DNA of 64,000 nucleotides from Stutzerimonas stutzeri (GTDB lineage: Bacteria; Pseudomonadota; Gammaproteobacteria; Pseudomonadales; Pseudomonadaceae). Within the stretch, counting starts at the first letter, position 1. Every line of letters begins with the position of its first letter. The DNA lies in the NCBI RefSeq assembly GCF_018138085.1, contig NZ_CP073105.1:992001-1056000 (forward strand), read 5' to 3'. The translations under genes were made by a program, and so were the position numbers. Positions 48,709 through 58,729 of this stretch are shown in pieces. The notes under the pieces were generated by a model. That model saw only the letters and a list, made by a program, of their open reading frames with translations. It searched no databases and was not told the DNA's origin.

Positions 48709-51519
48709 TTACTGATCCGCCGCTGCCGCTCGGACGCGAACCCAGTGCTCGACCAGCTCGCGCAGTTGTGACATCTCGACCGGTTTGGCCATATGGCCAT
48801 CCATTCCTGCCTCGCGGGCACGCTCACGGTGTTCGCTTAGGATGTGCGCCGTCAGCGCGACCACCGGCGTGCGTGGCCGTCCGTCGGAGGCCTCCCAGGC
48901 GCGCAGCCGTGCGGTGGCCTCGAAACCATCCATGACTGGCATTTCACAATCCATGAGCACCAGGTCGTAAGGCTGCGTCTTGATCAGGGCGAGCGCTTCC
49001 TCGCCGTTGCTGGCGGTATCCGGTTTCAGATTGAGCTTGCTCAACATGCCGCGGATCACCTTGGTCGAAATCGTGTTGTCTTCGGCGACCAGGATGCGGA
49101 AGTCGCCAGGGACTAGGAGCGGCGTGCTGGCTTGGGTCTTGGCGGCCCGTGCGATGGCGCTGGTGCGGCGTGCCAGTTCGTCCGCCAGCGTCGTCTTGAG
49201 CGTGTAGCCGGCGACGGGCTTGGCCAGAATGCGCTTGATTCCGGCGTTACGCGCGATGACCTTGCTAGGTGCGCTGCTCATGCCGGTCAGCATGATCAGC
49301 AGGATGTCATGGTTGAGGCTGAAGTCTTCCTTGATGCGGCTGGCCAGCTGCATACCCGTCATCCCTGGCATGTCCTGGTCGAGCAGTACCACATCGAAGT
49401 ACTCGCGCAGATGCGCCTTGGTGCGCAATAGCGCCAGTGCCTCTTTGCCCGACGCCACCGCGCTGACCTCCAGGCCCCAACTGCTGCATTGCTGGCTGAG
49501 TACCTTGCGGCAGGTATCGTTGTCATCCACCACCAGCAGGCGCGCGCCTTTCAGCTCATCGTCCAGCTCGTTGCCCGGCTGCTCCGAAAGATTGGCTACC
49601 AGCGGCAGGCTGATCCAGAGCGTGTTACCCGTGATACCTCCCGTCTGGATGCCGAACTCGCCGTCCATGAGATGAACCAGCTGCCGGGCGATGATCAGCC
49701 CGAGGCGGCCGCCATGGCGGGTGGCGGCGAGAAAGTCGCGGCTATCCAGGGCGGCGTTGAGCAGTGCATCGCGCTCCTCGGCTTCCAGTGGGCGACCGCT
49801 GTCCTGCACGGTGATGCGCAGGCGCGGTTGCCCCTCTTGGTCGTCCACCGCTGCGATCAGCAATACCTCGCCTTCTTCGGTCTGTTTGAAGGCGTTTTCG
49901 AGGAGGTTGAGCAGCGTCTGGCGCAGTCGGGTCGGGTCGCCTGCCACGACGTGCGGCATTTGCGGTTGGACGAAGCTGATCAGCTCGACCTTCTGCTGCT
50001 CAGCCTTGGCACGGAAGATACTCAGGCAGTCTTCGATCAACGCATTGAGGTCGAACTGCACGTCGTCCAGTTCGATCTGTCCGGACTCGAGCTTGGAAAT
50101 GTCGAGGATCTCGTTGATCAGGGTAAGCAGCTCGTTGCCGGAACTGTGAATCGTCTGTACGTAGTCGCGCTGCTTGGCCGACAGCGAGGTACCCAGCAAC
50201 AGTTCGCTCATGCCCAGCACGCCGTTCATCGGGGTGCGAATCTCATGGCTGATCTTCGCCAGAAAGTCCGCCTTGGTCCGTAGCTCGGCGCTGATGACGG
50301 CCTCGGCGGTGTGCTGGTTACGGTTGTCCGATTGGATCTGGCGCTGCCGCTCGAGCAATGCAAAGCTGAGGATCAGCCCGGAGCAGGTGGCCACGCTGAA
50401 CATGACACCGGTCAGCCAGTCGGGATCGAACTGGTTGAAGCCCAACAGCACCGGCAATACGAGCACGAAGGCGCCATCGAACAGCAACATGCCGGCGACC
50501 AGCAGCCGGGCGGGATCGTAACGCTGCCGCCAGTGATAGATGGCCACGACGGTGACGCTGACGGCGGTGATCAGCACCGCGGCGTAGATCAGCCAGCTGA
50601 ACCAGAGTTGGCCGCTGAGCAGGATGGTTGCCGCCAGCCCGCCGACAAGGCTCGCCAACAGCGCGAACAGCCAGGTGGTCCATCGCGTTCGGCGGTGATA
50701 AAAGAAACCGAAGGCGAATGCCAGCAAGGCGACGCAGGTCAGCAGTGCCGCCATGTCGGCAATCAGCGGCTGGCTGTAGAACAGTTTCGGTGACCAGACA
50801 GCCAGCAAGCCGAGGTTGGCTACGGCGCAGATCAGCAGGGCGCCGTGCAGCAGGGCGAGCCATACATGGCTGTAGCTGAAGGTATAGGCGAAGCGCAGCA
50901 GGTTATAGATCATCAGCAGCGCCAGGGCGCCGAACAGGGCTCCGAACAGGTAGGCCGGCATGGCCAGCTTTACGAGGCCGGTCTCATCGACGGTCCGGAA
51001 CCACGCCATGATCGGATGCGACGAGCGCAGTCGTATGTAGGCTTCGCGGGGGGCGCCATCGTTCGGCAGGGAGAACAGATAAGCGCGAGTGGGCAGGGGC
51101 CTGGACTCCAGTGGCCGCAACTCGCCGGTTTCCACATGGCGCTCGATATGGCCGTCACGTAGCAGATAGAAGTCGAGCAATTGCACCCGAGGCGCGAACA
51201 TCCATAGCCAATTCGGGTGGCTAAAGGCGGGCAGGCTTACCTGCAGCCAGACAGCGTTATCGCTCGCCGGTGCCGCATAGGAGCGTTGGTCGATGCGTTG
51301 GAACAGGCTTCGCTGATCGAGGATTTCCCCGAGTGTCAGCAGGCCGGACTGATCCACCAGCAACCGCCAGTTCGAATCCGTCGTAGGCAACGCATCGCTG
51401 CCCGGCGTGACCGAGGTCGATTCGGTGGTCGCGGCAAATACGGACGATAGGCTCGGTGCAGCCAGCAAAAGACTGAAGGCAAAAGCAATGGCGACCCAGA
51501 GTCGACGCACGAGTGGCAT
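48709..51519 (-). CDS. retS: Hybrid sensor histidine kinase RetS-like (7TMR-DISM, HK, two receivers)
   Basis: Inner-membrane hybrid sensor of about 936 residues. Order: signal peptide or first helix; periplasmic 7TMR-DISMED2 sensor domain (about 40-170); seven-helix 7TMR-DISM block (about 180-390); HisKA with FLAKISHEIRTPMNGVLGMS; HATPase with NLLENAFKQ but a degenerate G1 box (QDSGRPL); receiver 1 (LLVVDDND...LLDQDMPGM) and receiver 2 (ILVAEDN...LMDCEMPVM), both keeping phospho-Asp. This order and the position next to purD match RetS of P. aeruginosa, which blocks GacS and so switches between acute and biofilm lifestyles. The start is uncertain: ATG 51519 or GTG 51510, which has AAGGG at better spacing; the frame is open to 51600. 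Confidence 0.88.
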   Translation of the reverse strand: MPLVRRLWVAIAFAFSLLLAAPSLSSVFAATTESTSVTPGSDALPTTDSNWRLLVDQSGLLTLGEILDQRSLFQRIDQRSYAAPASDNAVWLQVSLPAFSHPNWLWMFAPRVQLLDFYLLRDGHIERHVETGELRPLESRPLPTRAYLFSLPNDGAPREAYIRLRSSHPIMAWFRTVDETGLVKLAMPAYLFGALFGALALLMIYNLLRFAYTFSYSHVWLALLHGALLICAVANLGLLAVWSPKLFYSQPLIADMAALLTCVALLAFAFGFFYHRRTRWTTWLFALLASLVGGLAATILLSGQLWFSWLIYAAVLITAVSVTVVAIYHWRQRYDPARLLVAGMLLFDGAFVLVLPVLLGFNQFDPDWLTGVMFSVATCSGLILSFALLERQRQIQSDNRNQHTAEAVISAELRTKADFLAKISHEIRTPMNGVLGMSELLLGTSLSAKQRDYVQTIHSSGNELLTLINEILDISKLESGQIELDDVQFDLNALIEDCLSIFRAKAEQQKVELISFVQPQMPHVVAGDPTRLRQTLLNLLENAFKQTEEGEVLLIAAVDDQEGQPRLRITVQDSGRPLEAEERDALLNAALDSRDFLAATRHGGRLGLIIARQLVHLMDGEFGIQTGGITGNTLWISLPLVANLSEQPGNELDDELKGARLLVVDDNDTCRKVLSQQCSSWGLEVSAVASGKEALALLRTKAHLREYFDVVLLDQDMPGMTGMQLASRIKEDFSLNHDILLIMLTGMSSAPSKVIARNAGIKRILAKPVAGYTLKTTLADELARRTSAIARAAKTQASTPLLVPGDFRILVAEDNTISTKVIRGMLSKLNLKPDTASNGEEALALIKTQPYDLVLMDCEMPVMDGFEATARLRAWEASDGRPRTPVVALTAHILSEHRERAREAGMDGHMAKPVEMSQLRELVEHWVRVRAAAADQ

Positions 51520-51621
51520 CCCTTCAGCGGTGTGACGGTCGATTATAACCATCGCAAGGATACGCGGAAGTGCGCGCAGTGGCAGTCGAGCGACTGCCAC
51601 GCGCGGACGCCGCGATCTCGT

Positions 51622-52911
51622 TTAGCTTTCGCCCTGTTCGCGGGCAATGGCGCGGTAACCGATGTCGTGGCGATAGAAATGGTCGTCCCATTCGATGCGA
51701 GCGGCCAGTGCGTAGGCGTTCTGCTGAGCCGCCGACACTGTTTCGCCCAGCGCCGTTGCGCAGAGTACCCGCCCACCGGCCGTGGTTACTGCGCCGTCCT
51801 TCAAAGCAGTACCGGCATGGAAGACCTTCCCGTCCAATTGAGAGGCAGCTTCCAGCCCGCGGATTGGAGTGCCTTTGGCGTAGTCGCCAGGATAGCCACC
51901 TGCCGCAAGGACCACGCCGAGGCTCGGGCGCGGATCCCACTGCGCCTCGATCTTGTCCAGTGCCTTGGCCAATGCCGCCTCGACGAGCAGAACCAGGCTG
52001 GACTGCAACCGCAGCATGATCGGCTGGGTTTCCGGATCGCCGAAGCGGCAATTGAACTCGATCACCTTCGGCGCGCCGTTGCGATCGATCATCAGGCCCG
52101 CGTAAAGGAAGCCGGTATAGACGTTACCTTCGGCGGCCATACCTTTGACGGTTGGCCAGATGACCTCGTCCATGACGCGCTGGTGGACATCAGCCGTGAC
52201 CACCGGTGCGGGGGAGTAGGCGCCCATGCCGCCAGTATTGGGACCGGTGTCGCCGTCTCCGACGCGCTTGTGGTCCTGGCTGGTGGCCATCGGCAGCACA
52301 TTGGCCCCGTCGACCATGACGATGAAGCTGGCCTCTTCTCCGTCGAGAAACTCTTCGATCACGACCCGCGCACCCGCATCGCCAAAGGCATTGCCGGAGA
52401 GCATGTCGCGCACGGCGTCCTCGGCTTCTGCCAGAGTCATCGCGACGATGACTCCTTTGCCTGCTGCCAGGCCGTCGGCCTTGATCACGATCGGCGCACC
52501 TTTCTCACGGAGATAGGCCAGGGCGGGCTCCACCTCGGTGAAGTTCTGGTAGTCCGCCGTGGGAATCTTGTGACGAGCCAGGAAATCCTTGGTGAAGGCC
52601 TTCGAGCCTTCCAACTGGGCCGCTGCGGCGGTCGGCCCAAAGCAGTCGAGACCGCGCGTGCGGAACAGGTCGACCACGCCTTTGACCAGCGGGGCCTCCG
52701 GACCGACGATGGTCAGTTGCACGTTCTGCTCGGCGAAATCTGCCAGCTGCTCGATGGCCAGCACGTCGATGGCGACGTTCTCGCACTTCGCTTCGGTAGC
52801 GGTGCCAGCGTTGCCCGGGGCCACGAACACCTTTTCGACGCGTGGGTCCTGCGCGACCTTCCAGGCCAAGGCGTGCTCGCGGCCGCCGCTGCCGATGATC
52901 AGTACATTCAT
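51622..52911 (-). CDS. purD: Phosphoribosylamine-glycine ligase
   Basis: ATP-grasp enzyme (429 residues), second step of purine synthesis. It starts [20 protein letters not shown] at 52911 after AGGAGAG. Diagnostic [22 protein letters not shown], the ATP-grasp core [19 protein letters not shown] and the [16 protein letters not shown] motif are present. It lies 197 bases downstream of purH on the same strand, the usual purHD order; the frame upstream of 52911 has no family sequence. Confidence 0.98.
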   Translation of the reverse strand: MNVLIIGSGGREHALAWKVAQDPRVEKVFVAPGNAGTATEAKCENVAIDVLAIEQLADFAEQNVQLTIVGPEAPLVKGVVDLFRTRGLDCFGPTAAAAQLEGSKAFTKDFLARHKIPTADYQNFTEVEPALAYLREKGAPIVIKADGLAAGKGVIVAMTLAEAEDAVRDMLSGNAFGDAGARVVIEEFLDGEEASFIVMVDGANVLPMATSQDHKRVGDGDTGPNTGGMGAYSPAPVVTADVHQRVMDEVIWPTVKGMAAEGNVYTGFLYAGLMIDRNGAPKVIEFNCRFGDPETQPIMLRLQSSLVLLVEAALAKALDKIEAQWDPRPSLGVVLAAGGYPGDYAKGTPIRGLEAASQLDGKVFHAGTALKDGAVTTAGGRVLCATALGETVSAAQQNAYALAARIEWDDHFYRHDIGYRAIAREQGES

Positions 52912-52946
52912 GTGTCTCTCCTGGGAGGCGGGCCGGTAGCCCGCTT

Positions 52947-52972
52947 GGTGGATAAGCGAAGCGTTATCCACC
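52947..52972. repeat. Palindrome between purH and purD
   Basis: GGTGGATAA and TTATCCACC form 9-bp arms around GCGAAGCG, in the 197-base purH-purD gap. Each arm differs by one base from a DnaA box (TTATCCACA). No T tail, so it is not a standard terminator; it may be a copy of a dispersed intergenic repeat. No purine regulator site was identified. Confidence 0.5.
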
Positions 52973-53108
52973 TACGAATACCGAGGTCGCGATCGGGCTG
53001 GTAGATGCAAGGCGCCCGATTCTTCACCCAGCGGAGTTGCCTTCTGGCAATGAGCATGGGGGGAGAATCGGGCAACGCCGCAGATGCCTGTCCGAGTGCG
53101 GCCGAATT

Positions 53109-54713
53109 TTAGTGCCTGAAGTGGCGCATGCCGGTGAATACCATGGCAATACCGGCTTCGTCCGCAGCGGCGATCACCTCGGCATCACGCATCGAGCCGC
53201 CGGGCTGGATAACCGCGGTGATGCCGGCCTTGGCTGCATTGTCGATGCCATCGCGGAAGGGGAAGAAGGCATCGCTCGCCATCACGGCGCCCTGAACCGG
53301 CAGCCCGGCGTGCTCGGCCTTGATCGCGGCGATACGCGCGGAATTGACACGGCTCATCTGGCCGGCGCCAACGCCGACGGTCTGGCGATTCTTGGCGTAG
53401 ACGATGGCGTTGGACTTGACGAACTTGGCCACTTTCCAGGCGAAAATCAGGTCATGGATTTCCTGCTCGGAGGGCGCGCGCTGGGTGACCACCTTGAGAT
53501 CGGCTGCGCCGATCATCGCGATGTCGCGGCTCTGCACCAGCAGGCCGCCATTGACGCGCTTGAAGTCCCAGCCCGGCGCTCGCTCGGCTGGCCACTGGCC
53601 GCATTCGAGCAGGCGTACATTCGCTTTGCTCGCGACCACCTCGCGAGCTTCGGCAGAAATGCTCGGCGCGATGATTACCTCGACGAACTGACGATCGACG
53701 ATGGCCTTGGCGGTCTCGCCGTCCAGCTCACGGTTGAAGGCGATGATGCCGCCGAATGCCGACTCGCTGTCGGTGGCGTAGGCCAGTTCATAGGCCTGGC
53801 GGATGCCGCCTTCGTCTTCCGGAACCACCGCGACGCCGCAGGGGTTGGCGTGCTTGACGATGACGCAGGCCGGCTTGACGAAGCTCTTCACGCACTCCAG
53901 CGCCGCGTCGGTATCGGCGACGTTGTTGAAGGACAGCTCCTTGCCCTGCAGCTGGCGGGCCGTGGCAATGCAGGCTTCATCGGCGGTTTCGACGTAGAAC
54001 GCGGCGATCTGATGCGGATTCTCGCCGTAGCGCATGTCCTGCGCTTTGACGAACTGAGTGGTGAAGGTGCGTGGCAGCAGGCTGCGGCCTTCGGTGGAAA
54101 GGGTTTCGGCGCTCTGGTCGACGGTGCCCAGGTAGTTGGCGATCATGCCGTCGTAGGACGCGGTGTGTTCGAAGGCCTTGAGCGCCAGATCGAAGCGCTG
54201 GGCATAGGTCAGGCCGCCGCTCTGCAAGTTCTCGATGACGTTGGCGTAGTCATCGGCATTGACCACGATGGCGACGTCCTTGTGGTTCTTCGCGGCGCTG
54301 CGGACCATGGTCGGCCCGCCAATATCGATGTTCTCGATGGCGTCCGGCAGGGTGCAGCCGGGCTTGGCGACCGTAGCGGCGAAGGGGTAGAGGTTGACTG
54401 CGACCAGATCGATCGGGTTGATGCCGTGCTCTGCCATGACCGCGCCGTCGACATCGCGACGGCCGAGAATGCCGCCGTGGATCTTCGGATGCAGGGTCTT
54501 TACCCGGCCGTCCATCATTTCCGGGAAGCCGGTGTAGTCGGCCACTTCTACCGCGGCGATGTCGTGCTCGCGCAGCAGCTTGAAGGTGCCGCCGGTGGAA
54601 AGAATCTCGACGCCCAGGGCGACGAGTTCGCGGGCGAAGTCAACGACGCCGGTCTTGTCGGACACGCTGATCAACGCGCGGCGGACTGGAAGGCGGGTGC
54701 TTTGGTCGGTCAT
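53109..54713 (-). CDS. purH: Bifunctional AICAR formyltransferase / IMP cyclohydrolase
   Basis: Protein of 534 residues catalysing the last two steps to IMP. The N-terminal IMP cyclohydrolase part has [51 protein letters not shown]. The C-terminal AICAR transformylase has [10 protein letters not shown] (Lys-His catalytic pair), [13 protein letters not shown] and [18 protein letters not shown]. It lies downstream of fis on the same strand; 82 bases separate them. Confidence 0.98.
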   Translation of the reverse strand: MTDQSTRLPVRRALISVSDKTGVVDFARELVALGVEILSTGGTFKLLREHDIAAVEVADYTGFPEMMDGRVKTLHPKIHGGILGRRDVDGAVMAEHGINPIDLVAVNLYPFAATVAKPGCTLPDAIENIDIGGPTMVRSAAKNHKDVAIVVNADDYANVIENLQSGGLTYAQRFDLALKAFEHTASYDGMIANYLGTVDQSAETLSTEGRSLLPRTFTTQFVKAQDMRYGENPHQIAAFYVETADEACIATARQLQGKELSFNNVADTDAALECVKSFVKPACVIVKHANPCGVAVVPEDEGGIRQAYELAYATDSESAFGGIIAFNRELDGETAKAIVDRQFVEVIIAPSISAEAREVVASKANVRLLECGQWPAERAPGWDFKRVNGGLLVQSRDIAMIGAADLKVVTQRAPSEQEIHDLIFAWKVAKFVKSNAIVYAKNRQTVGVGAGQMSRVNSARIAAIKAEHAGLPVQGAVMASDAFFPFRDGIDNAAKAGITAVIQPGGSMRDAEVIAAADEAGIAMVFTGMRHFRH

Positions 54714-54795
54714 AGACAGTTCCTAGGAGCTACAGGCTTCAAGCGGAAAGCTCCCGGGGGACGGCTCGCGCCGTTCCATCGGAGCTTGCCACTGA

Positions 54796-55116
54796 TCAGA
54801 GAAGGTCGTACTGCTTGAGTTTCTTGCGAAGGGTGCCGCGGTTCAGGCCCAGCAGCTCGGAGGCTTTGGTCTGGTTGCCCTTGACGTAATTCATCACGGT
54901 TTCCAGTAGCGGTGCCTCCACCTCGGAAAGCACCAGGTTGTAAACGTCCGTGACGTCAGCGCCTTCGAGATGGGCGAAATAGTTGTGCAACGCCTTTTCA
55001 ACGCTACCGCGCAGGGTCTGGCCTGCTTCGCTCGGCGTATTGAGGTGTTGCTTGAGGTTCACGTTGTCGCTCACGGATGTTGTTCCAGTTAGCAGTGTTT
55101 CGTTCAACAGCGTCAT
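54796..55116 (-). CDS. fis: DNA-binding protein Fis
   Basis: Nucleoid protein (106 residues) that bends DNA and activates rRNA promoters in fast growth. The C-terminal helix-turn-helix is [20 protein letters not shown]; the preceding dimer helices include [21 protein letters not shown] overlaps the dusB stop by four bases, the conserved dusB-fis operon. In E. coli this operon is controlled by growth rate; no regulatory site can be assigned here. Confidence 0.98.
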   Translation of the reverse strand: MTLLNETLLTGTTSVSDNVNLKQHLNTPSEAGQTLRGSVEKALHNYFAHLEGADVTDVYNLVLSEVEAPLLETVMNYVKGNQTKASELLGLNRGTLRKKLKQYDLL

Positions 55117-56126
55117 GCAGCCACCCCTTTTCCATCCCCTGAGTCAGGGCCTGTTCGGCGTTCGGCCAGAAATGCCCGAACACTGGCGCATTGCGCGTCC
55201 CTGTCTTCCAAACCATTGAACCGGGCGCGGTATTCGCGCGCGCCGGGAAGTGTCGCGAGATACCAGCTGACATGCTTGCGCGCGATGCGCACGCCCATGA
55301 CGTCGCCATAGAAGGCATGCAGGGCACGCAGGTGCTCCAGCAAGATGCGCTCGACCTCGGCCAGGTCCGGCGGCGCTAGCAGCTCGCCGGTTGCCAGATA
55401 ATGATCGATCTCGCGGAAAATCCACGGCCTGCCCTGAGCCGCCCGTCCGATCAGCAGCCCATCGGCGCCTGTCGCTTGCAGTACCTGGCGTGCTTTCAAG
55501 GGTGTGTCGATATCCCCGTTGGCAAATACCGGGATCGATACCGCCTGCTTGATCGCAGCGATGGTGTCGTACTCGGCCTCGCCTGTGTATAGGTCGGCGC
55601 GCGTACGGCCATGCACGGCCAATGCAGCGATTCCGGATTGTTCGGCGATCTTCGCCACCGTGAGTCCGTTCTTGTTCTGTCTGTCCCAGCCGGTGCGGAT
55701 CTTCAGCGTCACCGGTACATCGACCGCGCCGACCACCGCTTCGAGAATGGCCGAGACCAGCCCTTCATCCTTCATCAGCGCCGACCCGGCCGCTTTGTTG
55801 CAAACCTTCTTCGCCGGACAACCCATGTTGATGTCGATGATCTGAGCCCCCAGCTCGACGTTGCGAGCGGCGGCCTCAGCCAGCATCTGCGGATCGCCTC
55901 CGGCGATCTGCACGGAGCGCGGCTCTGGATCCCCTTCATGCAGCAGGCGCAGGCGCGATTTGCGGCTGTTCCACAGGCGGACATCGCTGGTCACCATTTC
56001 CGATACCACCAGGCCGGCGCCGAGGCGGCGGCACAACTGGCGGAACGGCTGATCGGTCACGCCGGCCATGGGCGCGAGGATCAATCGATTCGGAAGGGTA
56101 TAGGGGCCGATGCGTACCGCTGACAT
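55113..56126 (-). CDS. dusB: tRNA-dihydrouridine synthase B
   Basis: FMN enzyme (337 residues) reducing uridine in the tRNA D-loop. TIM-barrel motifs [40 protein letters not shown] (catalytic Cys), [28 protein letters not shown] and [18 protein letters not shown] are present. First gene of dusB-fis; the 210 bases upstream, to the zinc-ribbon gene, hold no gene. Confidence 0.98.
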   Translation of the reverse strand: MSAVRIGPYTLPNRLILAPMAGVTDQPFRQLCRRLGAGLVVSEMVTSDVRLWNSRKSRLRLLHEGDPEPRSVQIAGGDPQMLAEAAARNVELGAQIIDINMGCPAKKVCNKAAGSALMKDEGLVSAILEAVVGAVDVPVTLKIRTGWDRQNKNGLTVAKIAEQSGIAALAVHGRTRADLYTGEAEYDTIAAIKQAVSIPVFANGDIDTPLKARQVLQATGADGLLIGRAAQGRPWIFREIDHYLATGELLAPPDLAEVERILLEHLRALHAFYGDVMGVRIARKHVSWYLATLPGAREYRARFNGLEDRDAQCASVRAFLAERRTGPDSGDGKGVAA

Positions 56127-56336
56127 GAAGATTCCCTGCCTGGAGCCTGCTTGTTAGGTCGATCGGGACAGCAAAAAAGGGTGAGCATAATACCCGCTCC
56201 GGATGACGGGTTAAAGGCTGTTCTGAACAAATTCTGAGCAGCTTGAAGCTTATAACCGGAAGCTGAATCGGCACGCCGTGCGGCGGGCGACCCCTGGAAG
56301 CAGGGCACCTGCCGCGTTGTACAGCCGGGCGAGCGG

Positions 56337-57623
56337 CTACTCGGGGGAGCGAAAACTCAAACTGTAGTTCACGGCTTTGGCGCCTGGGTCGAGTATGTCA
56401 AGCGCGATGTGGATCGGGATCTGCGAGGGCATTTCGCGCTGGCCCGCCAGCTCGCCGGATAGGTACTCGCCGGGCTTGAACGTGCGGCGCGCCAGCATCT
56501 TTCCGTTGATGTCATCGAAGCGGATTTCAAGCAAGGGGAACGGCTGGGCAAATGACGCGCGGTTGTAGATGATCGCATCGACCACCAAGGCTCCAGCGAA
56601 GTCGGGGTGGCTACGCACTACCAGATTGCTGCTCTTGATCTGGCTGACGTCGACCCTGGGCGGCAGCTCGCAACCGAAAGTCGGGCAGATTCGCTCAAGC
56701 CATGGCCGATAGCTGTCCTGGCGTGCCAGCTCGTCAAAGTTGTAGGTCACGTATTGCGCGACGAGCACCAGCAAGGCGATCAGATTCAGCAGGCCCCAGC
56801 CGAACCAGCGGGCCCAGGGCCGCCGGCGCGCTTGCCAGTCGAGCTGCAGCGGTTCGTCGTCGAGTTCGAACAGCGGGTCGTTGCCATCCCGGTTTGGTGC
56901 CAGGTCCGTCGCCGGCTCGCGTTCAGCGTTATCAGCCGGCAGGTCAGTGTGCAGGAGCTCGTCATCGGTCTCGACCACGCCATCGAACACCGGCTCGATG
57001 CGACCGCTTGCATCGAGCGGTTCGGCCAGCAGGCCGCGCGCGCCCTTCAGTGGGCTTGGCGGAGCAGGGTGTTCGGCGCTTACGGGCGTAAAATGTAAGC
57101 TCGTAGTGCCTGAAGTCGGGGCGCCAGCCGCCGCTGCCTCCGCCTGTACGGGGCGGTCGGTGGCCGGTGTATCGCCTTCGGTGGCCAGCAGTCGCTCGGC
57201 CCAAGCTTCGTCATCGATGTGCGATCGGTTCTGCACGGTCGCTGATGCGCCACCACCGGACGATGGCTGCAGTTCGAGCGATTCGTTCGACAGCTCCAGT
57301 TCCTGTCGCTCGAGCTTTGCCAACTCCTCGTCGAGATCAAGGCTGTCGAGGTCTAGCTCGTCGTGGATCCAGCGCGTTTCGTCTTTGCTTGCCGGCTTAG
57401 CGGGAGGCGGCGCGGGCACTGCCTGAACGGGATCGGTGCGTCCGGTCGCGGCGGATGTGGTCGTGGTGCCGGCTGCCCTTGCGTCCTCTTGCAGGTGACG
57501 GGCCGCATTGAAGAGCTCCATGCACGCACCGCACCGGACCACGCCATGGGCCGCGATGAGCTGTGTGCGGCTGACGCGGAAGCTGGTGCGGCATTGGGGG
57601 CACTGGGTGATGAAACTGGTCAT
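56337..57623 (-). CDS. Zinc-ribbon (MJ0042) and DUF3426 membrane protein
   Basis: A bitopic protein of 428 residues. The N-terminal zinc ribbon has CPQCRTSFRVS and CGACMELFNA (CxxC pairs at about 8-11 and 31-34). An acidic low-complexity cytoplasmic region runs to about 265, followed by one membrane helix (GWGLLNLIALLVLVAQYVTY, about 275-294). The periplasmic DUF3426 domain follows (PTFGCELPPRVDVSQIKSSN, ARRTFKPGEYLSGELAGQRE). This combination next to prmA is conserved in Pseudomonas. Function unknown; the architecture suggests an envelope or regulatory role. Confidence 0.9.
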   Translation of the reverse strand: MTSFITQCPQCRTSFRVSRTQLIAAHGVVRCGACMELFNAARHLQEDARAAGTTTTSAATGRTDPVQAVPAPPPAKPASKDETRWIHDELDLDSLDLDEELAKLERQELELSNESLELQPSSGGGASATVQNRSHIDDEAWAERLLATEGDTPATDRPVQAEAAAAGAPTSGTTSLHFTPVSAEHPAPPSPLKGARGLLAEPLDASGRIEPVFDGVVETDDELLHTDLPADNAEREPATDLAPNRDGNDPLFELDDEPLQLDWQARRRPWARWFGWGLLNLIALLVLVAQYVTYNFDELARQDSYRPWLERICPTFGCELPPRVDVSQIKSSNLVVRSHPDFAGALVVDAIIYNRASFAQPFPLLEIRFDDINGKMLARRTFKPGEYLSGELAGQREMPSQIPIHIALDILDPGAKAVNYSLSFRSPE

Positions 57624-57740
57624 GCGTTGGTCCGGCGCAAATGCCGGTAGTCTAGCGCATGCGCACCGATGAGCGGCAGTGGCGGCACGTGGCGGGTATG
57701 CAGCCGTGCTTGCACGTCCCGCTCGGTGCCGAGGGTGAGA

Positions 57741-58622
57741 TTAGCGACGGCGGACGCCAGTGATTCGTACCCAGCCGTCCTTCTCGGCGGTCGGGTCCAG
57801 GTCGAACTGGCTTGTATAGGCGCTGCGGACCTCTTCGGCCTGTTCGCGCAGAATGCCGGACAGCGCCAGACGGCCACCCGGCTTGACCCGCTCGATGATG
57901 CGTGGCGCCAAGGCGACAAGCGGCCCGGCGAGGATATTGGCGACCACCACGTCGGCCTGACCCTGTGGCAGTTGCTCTGGCAGATAAAGCGGGAAGCGCG
58001 CCGGATCGATGCCGTTGCGGCCGGCATTATCACGCGAGGCTTCCAGAGCCTGAACGTCGATGTCGGTGCCCACGGCGTGTTCGGCCCCCAGAAGCAGCGC
58101 CGCGATGGCCAGGATGCCTGACCCGCAACCGAAATCCAGCACCTGCATGCCGTCCAGCGGCTGTGCGTCCAGCCACTCCAGGCACAGCGCGGTGGTCGGA
58201 TGGGTTCCCGTGCCGAACGCGAGGCCGGGGTCGAGCAGCAAGTTCACCGCATCCGGCTCGGGTTCGGCGTGCCAGCTGGGTACGATCCACAGCCTCTGGC
58301 CGAAACGCATCGGGTGAAAGTTGTCCATCCAGCTGCGCTCCCAGTCCTGGTCTTCGATGTGCTCGAGCTGGTGCTCAGGTAGCGGGCCACCGACCAGCAG
58401 TTCCAGGTGGGCAAGCAGGTTGGCCTCGTCGACGTCCGATTCGAACAGCGCTAACAGATGAGTGCGTGACCACAGCGGCGTGGTGCCGAGATCCGGCTCG
58501 AATATGGGCTGGTCTTCGGCATCCATGAAGGTGACCGAGACTGCGCCGACGCCCAATAGTGCGTCTTCGAGGGTTTGCGCCTGTTCCGGAGAGATGGCGA
58601 GACGGAGCTGTAACCAGGGCAT
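57741..58622 (-). CDS. prmA: Ribosomal protein L11 methyltransferase
   Basis: SAM-dependent enzyme (293 residues) that trimethylates ribosomal protein L11. The N-terminal recognition domain ([20 protein letters not shown]) precedes the class I methyltransferase core with [36 protein letters not shown] (motif I) and [16 protein letters not shown] (NPPY-type motif). It follows accC across a 107-base gap that contains the miniature repeat element. Confidence 0.97.
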   Translation of the reverse strand: MPWLQLRLAISPEQAQTLEDALLGVGAVSVTFMDAEDQPIFEPDLGTTPLWSRTHLLALFESDVDEANLLAHLELLVGGPLPEHQLEHIEDQDWERSWMDNFHPMRFGQRLWIVPSWHAEPEPDAVNLLLDPGLAFGTGTHPTTALCLEWLDAQPLDGMQVLDFGCGSGILAIAALLLGAEHAVGTDIDVQALEASRDNAGRNGIDPARFPLYLPEQLPQGQADVVVANILAGPLVALAPRIIERVKPGGRLALSGILREQAEEVRSAYTSQFDLDPTAEKDGWVRITGVRRR

Positions 58623-58638
58623 AAATACCTCATGAAAA

Positions 58639-58709
58639 CGGCTGAAGGCTGGAGGCTGAACGAGATCGCGGATTTGCTCCGCTTTTCGTCCGGCCTGCAG
58701 CCTTCAGCG
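58639..58709. mobile_element. Miniature inverted-repeat element related to the cysD-cysNC insertion
   Basis: An approximately 70-base unit in the accC-prmA gap. GCTGAAGGCTG at 58641-58651 is the exact complement of 58698-58708. Its left end GCTGGAGGCTGAACGA (58648-58663) matches 700-715 of the larger element in 15 of 16 positions, and its right segment begins TTTTCGTC (58683-58690) as at 1082-1089. In place of a gene there is a small hairpin GCGGA-TTTGC-TCCGC (58668-58682) followed by TTTT. It looks like an internally deleted, gene-less copy. Confidence 0.5.
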
Positions 58710-58729
58710 TTTTTACGTTTTTGAAAATG

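Noticed and set aside
52947..52972. A replication origin suggested by DnaA-box-like arms
   Set aside because: Only two imperfect boxes, no AT-rich unwinding region, no box cluster, and the location lies between two purine genes.
53037..54818. A 593-codon plus-strand open frame opposite purH
   Set aside because: Shadow of purH; Gly/Asp/Val-rich antisense translation without motifs.
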